Shown here piece after piece: positions 55,901-62,233 of a stretch of DNA of 64,000 nt; the first letter of the stretch is position 1; each line of letters starts with the position of its first letter. Under the pieces are notes generated by a model. The model saw only the letters and a list, made by a program, of their open reading frames with translations, made no database searches and was not told where the DNA came from. The DNA lies in NCBI RefSeq assembly GCF_900112585.1, contig NZ_FOLY01000001.1, positions 1 through 64,000 of the forward strand, written 5' to 3'. A program made the position numbers and the translations under genes. Source of the stretch: Kushneria avicenniae. Its GTDB lineage: Bacteria; Pseudomonadota; Gammaproteobacteria; Pseudomonadales; Halomonadaceae.

Positions 55901-56412
55901 CTTTTGGTCTCGCTATCCGTAGCCAGGTTTACGGGGTTGGCACGAATTGCGCGTTTTAGCCAAAACTCTGAATGGTCTGAGTAACCATTGGTGCTATACA
56001 GCGCCGCCAAATGCCAGATAGCGTTCTTGTCGTCGGGCTTCATGGAGAGAAAGCGGTGCAGTGCGCTAATGGCGCCCCGATCCTGCTGTTTCTGGGTATA
56101 GAGCATGGCCAGCAGCCAGTACAGACTGGGGCGATCAGGAAGTTGAAAGGAGGCTGTCGTCAACGAATTGATGGCGTAATCGATTTGTCCTTTTTTCGCC
56201 TGTCTTCTGCCTTGGAAATAAAGTGCTTCTGCGTTGGTGGGGTCGAGCGCCAACAGAAGCTCAAGTGTGGGGTCGGCGGTTTCATCCATCCCCTTGTCAA
56301 ACAAACGTTTGATATCGACAAGCAGCTCGTTGGCATGCAGTGTAATATCTGAAAGCTCCGAGTTCGGTAACTGTCTGGACGATGCTTTTTTTTTGGTGGA
56401 TTTGCGCGACAT
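52915..56412 (-). CDS. TPR protein with two successive ATP-grasp domains
   Basis: About 1165 residues, unusually long. After a basic start, residues 20-170 form TPR-like repeats (LLLALDPTNAEALYFQGRRQ; YWLLAMLYTQKQQDRGAISA). A first ATP-grasp unit covers about 185-530, ending in LDYAGVDFAP and the metal-binding LVIFEINPAMRN. A second, about 580-900, resembles the cyanophycin synthetase ATP-grasp: VVKPSDGFASRGVTIDV, EEIRLYFHEGEFVEARLRAP, GNGANTVAELIEAKNTYR, and ACGVDMFVEE with WFTEINSSTPN. Both keep the acidic/Asn metal ligands, so both may be active. The last 260 residues are helical and unassigned. ATP-grasp enzymes join carboxylates to amines via acyl phosphates; peptide ligation is likely, substrate unknown. 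ATG at 56412 is preferred over a TTG at 56448. It lies directly downstream of fliC, same strand. Confidence 0.85.
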   Translation of the reverse strand: MSRKSTKKKASSRQLPNSELSDITLHANELLVDIKRLFDKGMDETADPTLELLLALDPTNAEALYFQGRRQAKKGQIDYAINSLTTASFQLPDRPSLYWLLAMLYTQKQQDRGAISALHRFLSMKPDDKNAIWHLAALYSTNGYSDHSEFWLKRAIRANPVNLATDSETKRLNVLVLKTARETTWSIDRKEFTPIMTEGHNNLPSVLDNQNIALSYIYVDEIQKHPEVLRRLSKIDLIYNNITDAERCEAALEKAAWICKRLQRPVVNPPSAVLAASREQNYARFKDESGIIQPLSVRIDNIQGNCRDIIEPLIAEHGLKLPLIVRLAGFQGGRFMHKVHDLARHDFSDIDRELAKKPQTLYLIQYHAVDYQSEKAPGIDLYPKYRAFIVGGSLYPVHLFTANSFNVHKSNADPVMEAHPWLIEQERDYCQDPAEHLGRAQWEGLEAIMQKTGLDYAGVDFAPATSPEDSGRLVIFEINPAMRNWVDGLPEGDHVQAAWHIITRAAHHLFATKADVPEWEFIIPAGHGESLKIPAEVICKEKIRANDSRAQNQAWLTHHLEEPKDFSAAPFFDLKHYIDEEILTHEATSRGIELIRRPSRMLEFTKGRQQVVFHINAPRVPIDVHLMERDKLLVKELLRRNGLPTPAGEAFIDFQSGYGYFAQCKRPQVVKPSDGFASRGVTIDVTTPAQFRNAWQKAKKVGRTVIIEDMIQGEEIRLYFHEGEFVEARLRAPAFIIGNGANTVAELIEAKNTYRAKNPVTIKGLIQQTPVLEKAGRCLDDIPAKGEWVELGEGRMVAMGSDNLPLKVDESVLEMATRAAHLLPSRACGVDMFVEELEHSDGVWFTEINSSTPNISAFHFPSTGLGTALAKRLLTHAFETSALPVTPQKGALLPARRCQPISKTASDFSTSYLHMIACAHNLFCVRLEAHSDALLIGAPAQLGWIEGVSTHTALESVEILKHTEWLQERLQKFDIPSDEPNAGMDIKVLMAGSYLLAAHAMKTGGWEDVTESLHEDIADVAARAMQAIYSPGHALLTLKLASLERPIEANEWALKFVDLQPDLSVFYSGIDRPRDVISGLLSVWWPDYEHNVTQPIVQQLKIMDRGQHPEFDMTDWLNEQINLHVLEGHYQMVEPDILDIHLEGQPNAIKTLLSKFDSTPFIERL

Positions 56413-56512
56413 AAAAAGGCTCTTTGACGTAGTGAGGGTAGAGGTCAAAGCGCTTTTCAGGCACTGACCCTTCGTCTCACGTTACTATAGCCAGCACAAA
56501 ACCATTCAAAAA

Positions 56513-56538
56513 AAAGGGAGAGCTTTTGCTCTCCCTTT
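56513..56538 (-). terminator. Rho-independent terminator after fliC
   Basis: On the minus strand AAAGGGAGAGC (56538-56528), AAAA loop, GCTCTCCCTTT (56523-56513), followed by further T residues. Separates fliC from the ATP-grasp gene. Confidence 0.92.
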
Positions 56539-56572
56539 GGCCTTTAACAACAGGCTTGGATGGCGTGGATCA

Positions 56573-57463
56573 TTAACGCAGCAGCGACATGACGCCCTGA
56601 GTGGTCTGGTTGGCCTGCGCCAGTACCGAGGTACCGGCCTGCTGCAGGATCTGCGCCTTGGACATGTTCGACACTTCGGTTGCGTAGTCGGCGTCCTTGA
56701 TCTGCGACTGAGCGGCAGACAGGTTGGTCGAGGTGGTCGAGTTACCTTCAACGACCGACTGCAGACGGTTCTGCTGTGCGCCCAGAGTGCTGCGCGCACT
56801 GTCTACGGTTTGCAGCGCATCATCAATTCGCTGAAGAAGCCCATCATTACCGTCGCCTTTCGAAAAATCGACGCCATCAGCCGAGACCGAGAACCCATCC
56901 ATGCCCAGAGAAGTCAGGTCCATCGCGGTCAAACCAAGTTCGATGGTTTGCTTATCGTTGGCGCCAACCTGAATGGAAACATTCCTTGTGCCTGCAACTG
57001 CAGCGTCTGCTCCGTTACGAGCTGTAGCATCACTAAACTTATCCCCACCCAGCAGTTTCTGACCGTTAAATTCAGTTTGATCAGACAGTCGAGTGATTTC
57101 ATCCAGGCGCTGACCGATTTCATCCTGAATGGATGCCAGATCATCTGCACCGTTGGTGCCGTTGGCGGCCTGAACAGTCAGTTCACGAATGCGCTGCAGG
57201 TTATCAGTCACCTGACCCATGGCACCTTCGGCGGTCTGAGCCATGGAAATACCGTCGTTGGCGTTGCGGTTGGCCTGGTTCAGGCCAGCAATCTGAGCGC
57301 CCATGCGGTTGGAGATGGCCAGCCCTGCGGCATCGTCCTTGGCACTGTTGATGCGGGAGCCTGAAGACAGACGCTCGATGGCGGTGTTCAGGGACTGCTG
57401 AGACTTGTTCAGGTTGTTCTGAGCGTTGAGCGACAGAGCGTTTGTATTGATGACCATTGCCAT
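56573..57463 (-). CDS. fliC: Flagellin FliC (major filament protein)
   Basis: A 296-residue flagellin, short type. N-terminal D0/D1: INTNALSLNAQNNLNKSQQS, LNTAIERLSSGSRINSAKDD and GLAISNRM; C-terminal DADYATEVSNMSKAQILQQA and VLAQANQTTQGVMSLLR. The variable middle is brief (about residues 145-200). AGGA precedes the ATG. It is the likely main filament subunit; a strong terminator follows. Upstream lies a leader with two small hairpins (GCGGCA/TGCCGC near 57520-57533, ACTC/GAGT near 57501-57510) and a duplicated sigma-28-type segment. Confidence 0.96.
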   Translation of the reverse strand: MAMVINTNALSLNAQNNLNKSQQSLNTAIERLSSGSRINSAKDDAAGLAISNRMGAQIAGLNQANRNANDGISMAQTAEGAMGQVTDNLQRIRELTVQAANGTNGADDLASIQDEIGQRLDEITRLSDQTEFNGQKLLGGDKFSDATARNGADAAVAGTRNVSIQVGANDKQTIELGLTAMDLTSLGMDGFSVSADGVDFSKGDGNDGLLQRIDDALQTVDSARSTLGAQQNRLQSVVEGNSTTSTNLSAAQSQIKDADYATEVSNMSKAQILQQAGTSVLAQANQTTQGVMSLLR

Positions 57464-57542
57464 GATTGCGATTTCCTATATGTGTTTCTAAAAGGAAGCG
57501 ACTCTGTGAGTCGTATGTCGCGGCATCTGCCGCCTGCTTGCA

Positions 57543-57570
57543 TTATCGGTACTGCGTGATGCTTTCTTTA
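57543..57570 (-). promoter_or_regulatory. Sigma-28-type promoter of fliC, proximal copy
   Basis: Minus strand: TAAA (57570-57567), 16 bases, ACCGATAA (57550-57543), about 80 bases before fliC. Spacing is one base longer than the consensus and the first -10 base differs. Confidence 0.65.
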
Positions 57571-57657
57571 GGCGCTTCAGGAAACTTTTTCTTCCTCTGG
57601 AAGGGGTTAAAGCCCTGAGCTGCCTGTCCTTCCTGCGGTGTGTGCCGCGTGCTTTCT

Positions 57658-57685
57658 TTATCGGTACTTCGTAATGCTTTCTTTA
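57658..57685 (-). promoter_or_regulatory. Sigma-28-type site, distal copy upstream of fliC
   Basis: Minus strand: TAAA (57685-57682), 16 bases, ACCGATAA (57665-57658). Identical boxes and spacing to the proximal copy, about 195 bases before fliC. Confidence 0.5.
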
Positions 57686-57715
57686 GCGACTTCAGGAAAC
57701 TTTTTTCTCTTCCTG

Positions 57716-58335
57716 ATGAAGTGGTTACGTCTTCGGGCCACTCGTCCCTGCACGCTGTGTTTCTGGTTCACCGTGCTTGCAATACCATTAACGACGCGGC
57801 GGGGAAGTGCTTTAGTTGCTGATGCCGTTTTTTTTGATAAAGCCGCCGTCAGCCTCGCGTGACCATTGCCAAGTGATTGATATATCAAGGGTATTTCAGG
57901 CGGCGATTCATGAAGAAATTTGCGCTTGGGGCGTCGTCTGTATCCGGGGATGCTTCAGGACCTGTCAGTTGGCGTCGTCTTGATTTGATTTGAGCTATGT
58001 GGATGACGTCGGCAGGCCGTAGTTGTGCAGCGTTATGTGTGAAAGAGGTTCTCTATAAAGAGCGGTCAGCCGGTTGATCCTGATGCCGGTCGGTATCGCT
58101 GACGTTATTTCTGATCGTAGGTCGCGGCCCGGGTGTCGATAATGAGGGGGCATCCCGACTCGCAACGGCGCTGAAGATGCGTGTAATAGTCACGCTGTCG
58201 CCAATCCCTGAAGAAAGCCGTACTTTTTGGGGCTCCTTTCCCATTCGTTTTGGCATCAGCCTGTCAATAATGTGCTCACAAGACAGGTTGGGCGCATCGT
58301 GTGCCCCCTCACCAAACGGATTTCAGGATATGGGC
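57716..58335. other. Intergenic region upstream of fliA
   Basis: About 620 bases between the fliC promoter repeat and fliA, divergent genes. No gene was recognised. It should contain the FlhDC-dependent fliA promoter, but no box was assigned. A GTCGATAA (58135-58142) resembles a sigma-28 -10 but has no matching -35. Confidence 0.5.
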
Positions 58336-59052
58336 ATGTATACGGCTCAAGGCAGGATCGATCAGAAGCAACTGCTGGACGACTATATGCCACTGGTTCG
58401 ACGACAGGCGCTGTCGATGCAGGTTCGTCTACCGGCCAGTGTGGAACTGGATGATCTGATACAGGCAGGCATGCTGGGCCTGCTGGATGCCTTCAAGCGT
58501 TTTGATGCCGAGCAGGGGGCAACGTTTTCGACCTATGCCTCGCAGCGCGTCCGTGGCGCGATGATTGATGAGCTGCGCTCGCGTGACTGGCTGCCACGCA
58601 GCGTCAGGCGCAGTGCCCGCGATATCGACCGGACCATCTGGAAGCTTGAACAGCGTGATGGCCGCGCGCCGACCGAGCGTGAAGTGGCTGCCGAGCTGGG
58701 CATCGAGCTGCGCGAGTATCAGCAGGTGCTCAGCGATACCAATAACGGTTTTCTGATGACCTATGAGGATGCCAATTCCGATGAGGCGGAAGCTTCCCGC
58801 CTGTCGGAAGATGTCGAATCATCACTTGATCCGCATGATGTCTGGATTGCCGGGGCTGAGCGTCATGAGCTGCGCGCCGCGATCGAGGCGCTGCCCGAGC
58901 GGGAAAAGCTGATGATGGCGCTTTACTATCAGGAGGAGCTGAATCTCAAGGAGATCGGGGCGGTCATGGGGGTAAGTGAATCACGCGTTTGCCAGTTGCA
59001 CGGTCAGGCCGTTGCAAGGCTTCGGGCGGCGATGGTATCCAGTGACGATTGA
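58336..59052 (+). CDS. fliA: Flagellar RNA polymerase sigma factor FliA (sigma-28)
   Basis: A 238-residue sigma-28. Region 2 is clear (LLDDYMPLVRRQALSMQVRL, LDDLIQAGMLGLLDAFKRFD, FSTYASQRVRGAMIDELRSR with DWLPRSVR). Region 3 follows (GRAPTEREVAAELGI), and region 4 ends with the HTH LNLKEIGAVMGVSESRVCQL. ATG at 58336 has an AGGA site seven bases upstream; an ATG at 58330 lies too close to that site and the frame is open further upstream without homology. It recognises the TAAA-N15-GCCGATAA sites listed here and is held by FlgM. Confidence 0.97.
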   Translation: MYTAQGRIDQKQLLDDYMPLVRRQALSMQVRLPASVELDDLIQAGMLGLLDAFKRFDAEQGATFSTYASQRVRGAMIDELRSRDWLPRSVRRSARDIDRTIWKLEQRDGRAPTEREVAAELGIELREYQQVLSDTNNGFLMTYEDANSDEAEASRLSEDVESSLDPHDVWIAGAERHELRAAIEALPEREKLMMALYYQEELNLKEIGAVMGVSESRVCQLHGQAVARLRAAMVSSDD

Positions 59053-59090
59053 TCCTGTTTTGAAGTTGTCAAGTTGCTCATATTGTTTCA

Positions 59091-59113
59091 GGCGCCCATT
59101 GGGCGCCTTTTTT
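59091..59113 (+). terminator. Rho-independent terminator after fliA
   Basis: GGCGCCC (59091-59097), ATT loop, GGGCGCC (59101-59107), TTTTTT. No fliZ gene follows, and the flagellar locus ends here. Confidence 0.92.
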
Positions 59114-59869
59114 GTGGCCAGGGGGCCTGTCATCGGCAGGCGGGAGTAACGAAGGGGCATCATGAGCGTCATCATGATGGCACCTCCATGTAGTATAACT
59201 TTACGACTCATTGCGTTGATGACGATATTAGTAAGAATCAATGCCTCTCAAAGCTCTATAAGGCCTTACGTTTAGAAACATTTCATTGCCATCAATGAGT
59301 TGCAGCTTTCAAAAGTACGTGTGATCAAGGAATGGGTATGTCATCGACATGCCTTTTTTGTTTCACACTATTGTCATTCGCAGGACTGTGAAGAAGTGGA
59401 GCGCAGCATGGCCTCATGCTGAAAAATGCTGGGAAAACGAGGCCTGAGTGCGCATGGGTATGACCTTTCTGGTACTTTATTAAAATAATGGCATTATTAA
59501 TTTAGTAATTAAAATTTGGATAGGCTATATATCGTAATCCTTTAAAGTTTAGCATTTAACTGTCTATTTAAAGCGTCAAAGCGCGATTTTAATAATCTTT
59601 GACAGTTTCATACTTTACTTGATCATCCCTTCCCTTATTCTGCGTACAACTTTCAGCGAGTCAGCACTGAAATATTGTCGTCATGCAGACAGTTGTTTAT
59701 GCGCTCTTTTCTGCGCTGTCGATAATGACGCTGCTCACTGAAAACGGTTACCGACTGAAGGACCTGACCCTGCTCCCGATGGTTTTCGAGGCCGCCCCTT
59801 CAGTCCAGATGAATCCGGTGCACAGATGCGCCATGCCGTATACCACACGATATTGCCGAGGGAATGGAT
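59114..59869. other. Long A/T-rich intergenic region
   Basis: About 755 bases between fliA and the AraC-type gene with no convincing gene on either strand. The part 59470-59640 is very A/T-rich. A possible sigma-70 promoter is TTGACA (59599-59604), 16 bases, GATCAT (59621-59626), pointing to the AraC gene 250 bases downstream. A small RNA cannot be excluded. Confidence 0.45.
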
Positions 59870-60700
59870 ATGATGATGGACAGCAGAGAATTCGACGTTG
59901 CCGCGACTGAAGTCATTCTTCACGAACACACCAACATTCTGATGCCCATGACGCTGGTCGCCCAGCAGGTTGGCCTCTCATGTTCACATCTGCGTCGCAA
60001 GTTCAAGCAGTCCTTCGGTGTGACGCCCACCGACTATCACGCCGCGATTCGCCTTGATCGTGCGGCCATGCTGCTGATCTATACGCGCAAATCCATCATG
60101 GAAGTCGCGCTTGAATGCGGTTATCAGGACCATGCCGCCTTCAGCCGTGTTTTCCGTCGTCACTTCGGCAGCTCGCCGCGGGGCTATCGTGAAAGCATGC
60201 GTATGGAGATTGCCACCAACGGTCTGGTGCGCGACGACGCGACGCCGGTGAACGTTGTCGAGCATGATGAAGAGTACTTTCTGGTCATGCGCTCCTTTGG
60301 TGATGACAAGAACAGTGAAGAGAGCCTTCGCCAGATGCTGCTGGCGATGTGTCCGCAGCATGCCAAGGAATCCATTGTCGAGTCTGTCTGCTTCTATTAT
60401 GACGATCCGAACATCACTCCGTCGCACCGCATGCGCAAGGACGTTGGCTATCGCATGACGCGTCGGGCCACATGGAACCCGCCGCTGCCGCTGCGCTGGG
60501 TCACCGTGCCGGCCGGTCGCTCCATGACGGCCACAATCTCCAGCGAGAAGGAGCGTGAGCAGTGCTTCAAGCATATGGCGATTCGCTGGGCGCAGGAGCA
60601 CAACGAGCAGATCCGTGTCGATCACTCGCGCGTCATCTATCATGAAGGCATGCGTGATGCCGGTATGAAGAGCCTGGAACTGCGTGTCCCGCTCGACTGA
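59870..60700 (+). CDS. AraC-family regulator with N-terminal HTH and effector-binding domain
   Basis: A 276-residue regulator. Unlike most AraC proteins, the double HTH is N-terminal (about 15-115: LVAQQVGLSCSHLRRKFKQS, FGVTPTDYH, then IMEVALECGYQDHAAFSRVF and RRHFGSSPRGYRES). The remaining 150 residues resemble a GyrI-like effector domain (DEEYFLVMRSFG, ESVCFYYDDP, LPLRWVTVPAGRSMTATIS). This is the Rob/TetD-like layout found next to multidrug pumps. A GAGGGA site is eight bases before the ATG at 59870; ATG at 59864 is too close. It probably senses small lipophilic compounds and controls the downstream efflux genes, which is inference. Confidence 0.85.
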   Translation: MMMDSREFDVAATEVILHEHTNILMPMTLVAQQVGLSCSHLRRKFKQSFGVTPTDYHAAIRLDRAAMLLIYTRKSIMEVALECGYQDHAAFSRVFRRHFGSSPRGYRESMRMEIATNGLVRDDATPVNVVEHDEEYFLVMRSFGDDKNSEESLRQMLLAMCPQHAKESIVESVCFYYDDPNITPSHRMRKDVGYRMTRRATWNPPLPLRWVTVPAGRSMTATISSEKEREQCFKHMAIRWAQEHNEQIRVDHSRVIYHEGMRDAGMKSLELRVPLD

Positions 60701-60722
60701 TCGGTGACGACAGAACAGGCTG

Positions 60723-60751
60723 AAAAACGCCCCGCCATGCGGGGCGTTTTT
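60723..60751 (+). terminator. Rho-independent terminator after the AraC-type gene
   Basis: AAAAACGCCCCGC (60723-60735), CAT, GCGGGGCGTTTTT (60739-60751). A thirteen-base perfect stem. Confidence 0.95.
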
Positions 60752-60830
60752 GCGTTTGCCGGTGGTCGATTGGCGCATGTACCCGGGTAAGCCTGAACCA
60801 CGCTATCACAGCTATTGGGCGTCATTAATT

Positions 60831-60854
60831 TACATACATACAGGAATGCATCTA
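60831..60854 (+). promoter_or_regulatory. AcrR-operator-like palindrome before the RND pump
   Basis: Half-site TACATACAT (60831-60839), four bases, then GAATGCATCTA (60844-60854). It is an imperfect inverted repeat. From memory of the enteric acrAB operator (TACATACAT-N4-GAATGTATGTA), 18 of 24 positions agree. It lies 86 bases before the fusion protein start. No TetR-type gene is in the window. Confidence 0.55.
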
Positions 60855-60940
60855 AACTGGCGCCATTCCCGGTTTGACCCTCATTGCACGCTTGTCAAAG
60901 AGCGTCAGTTGATCACCTAATAACGATGGATACCCTCCAG

Positions 60941-62218
60941 ATGAATCATAAGTTTGCCAGACAGGTGCAGGGGTGGAGTCTGATTGGCGTCTTTTCCCTG
61001 CTACTTGTTGCCTGTGGCGGTAATGACGATAAGCAGAGTGAAGAGCAGCAGGCGCCACCGCCCAAACAGGCACAGGTGCAAACGCTTGAGCCCAGAGATC
61101 TCGAGCTGGACAAGAACTACCCTGCGATGGTGCGCAGCGACCAGGCGGTCGATATTGTGGCTCGTGTGGATGGTTATCTGGAAAAACAGCTTTATCAGGC
61201 CGGCGACATCGTTGAAAAGGGGCAGACGCTTTTCACTATTGAAAAGGGCCCCTATCAGGCAGCAGTTGAGCAAGCGCGCGCCGATCTCCAGAGTGCTCGC
61301 GCCAATTACAGTGAAGCGCAGCGTGACTACCAACGCTACCAGCGCCTTTATCAGCAGGGTTCCATCAGTCAGCAGCAGCGTGATCAGGCTCTGAATGAAC
61401 GTGAGACCAGCAACGCTGCCGTGGCTCAGGCGAAGGCGGCGCTCGACAGTGCCCAGATCGATTTGAACTATACCGATGTGAAATCACCTGTCAGCGGTCA
61501 GGTCAGCCTTAATCTGGTCAATGTCGGCAACTATGTCGCGGCACAGACCGAACTGGCCGAAGTGAATCCGGTTGACCCGCTTGAAGTGCGTTTTTCGCTG
61601 CCCCAGTCGGATGCTTTTGCACTGCGACGGCAGCGTCAGATGGACAATGCGCCGAATATCGGCGTTGAGCTGAATTTTCCCTATGGTGATGACAGTGCCA
61701 CGACGGATACGACCCTCAAGGGTGACCTGAATTTCCTGGGGTCTCGCGTTGATGAATCCACCAGTACCGTTCAGGCACGTGCTGTCTTTGCAAATCCGCA
61801 GGGTCTGTTTCTGCCAGGGCAGTTTGTTCGTGTACAGCTGGCCAACCTGATGCGTTTCCATGTCCTGGCGGTGCCTGAAGTGGCGGTCACGGAAGGGTTG
61901 AAGGGGCCTCAGGTCATGCTGGTCAATGACAAGGGTGAGGCAGAGAGTCGCTTCATCACCATGGGTGAGCAGTCGCGTGGCTGGGTCATCGTGCCCGAGG
62001 GGCTCGAGGCTGGCGACAAGGTTATTGTCAGCAACATCGGTGGCATTTCTGCCGGCGACAAGATTGATGCCCAGCCATTCGATGGTAGCGCGGAAGATGA
62101 ACCACAGGATCCTTCCGGCATTGATGCCAGTGGCGCCAGTAACGCTCCCGGGCAGGGAACCAGTGTCAGCGGTGAGACCGAGCAGAACAGCGCTGATCAA
62201 CGCAGCAGTGACAACTAA
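60941..62218 (+). CDS. RND efflux membrane fusion lipoprotein (AcrA/MexA type)
   Basis: A 425-residue periplasmic adaptor. The N-terminal signal ends in a lipobox (LLLVACGG, Cys near residue 24). The biotinyl-lipoyl part (VARVDGYLEKQLYQAGDIVE with KGQTLFTIE), the helical hairpin (YQAAVEQARADLQSARANYS ... IDLNYTDVKSPVSGQVSLNL) and the beta-barrel and membrane-proximal domains follow. The tail of about 45 residues is Ser/Asp/Gln-rich. The start 60941 is chosen because it gives a normal signal peptide; ATG at 60926 is also possible and both have weak sites. The permease follows after 15 bases. No outer-membrane TolC-type gene is seen. Confidence 0.93.
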   Translation: MNHKFARQVQGWSLIGVFSLLLVACGGNDDKQSEEQQAPPPKQAQVQTLEPRDLELDKNYPAMVRSDQAVDIVARVDGYLEKQLYQAGDIVEKGQTLFTIEKGPYQAAVEQARADLQSARANYSEAQRDYQRYQRLYQQGSISQQQRDQALNERETSNAAVAQAKAALDSAQIDLNYTDVKSPVSGQVSLNLVNVGNYVAAQTELAEVNPVDPLEVRFSLPQSDAFALRRQRQMDNAPNIGVELNFPYGDDSATTDTTLKGDLNFLGSRVDESTSTVQARAVFANPQGLFLPGQFVRVQLANLMRFHVLAVPEVAVTEGLKGPQVMLVNDKGEAESRFITMGEQSRGWVIVPEGLEAGDKVIVSNIGGISAGDKIDAQPFDGSAEDEPQDPSGIDASGASNAPGQGTSVSGETEQNSADQRSSDN

Positions 62219-62233
62219 GGGCGATTCGAGTCG

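Larger units (their letters stand above)
57528..57715 (-). repeat. Imperfect direct repeat containing two fliC promoter-like sites
   Basis: The segment from 57528 to about 57600 recurs at 57643 to about 57715, offset 115 bases, with few substitutions and one single-base indel. Shared blocks include TTATCGGTACT, ATGCTTTCTTTAG and CTTCAGGAAACTTTTT. Each copy contains one sigma-28-type site on the minus strand. Confidence 0.9.

Noticed and set aside
58135-58142. GTCGATAA upstream of fliA as a sigma-28 -10 box
   Set aside because: The bases at the -35 position (CGTA) do not match TAAA, so autoregulation by FliA cannot be claimed.
59683-59910. A 75-codon plus-strand frame upstream of the AraC-type gene
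   Set aside because: No ribosome-binding site, no domain, and it overlaps the start of the regulator gene.
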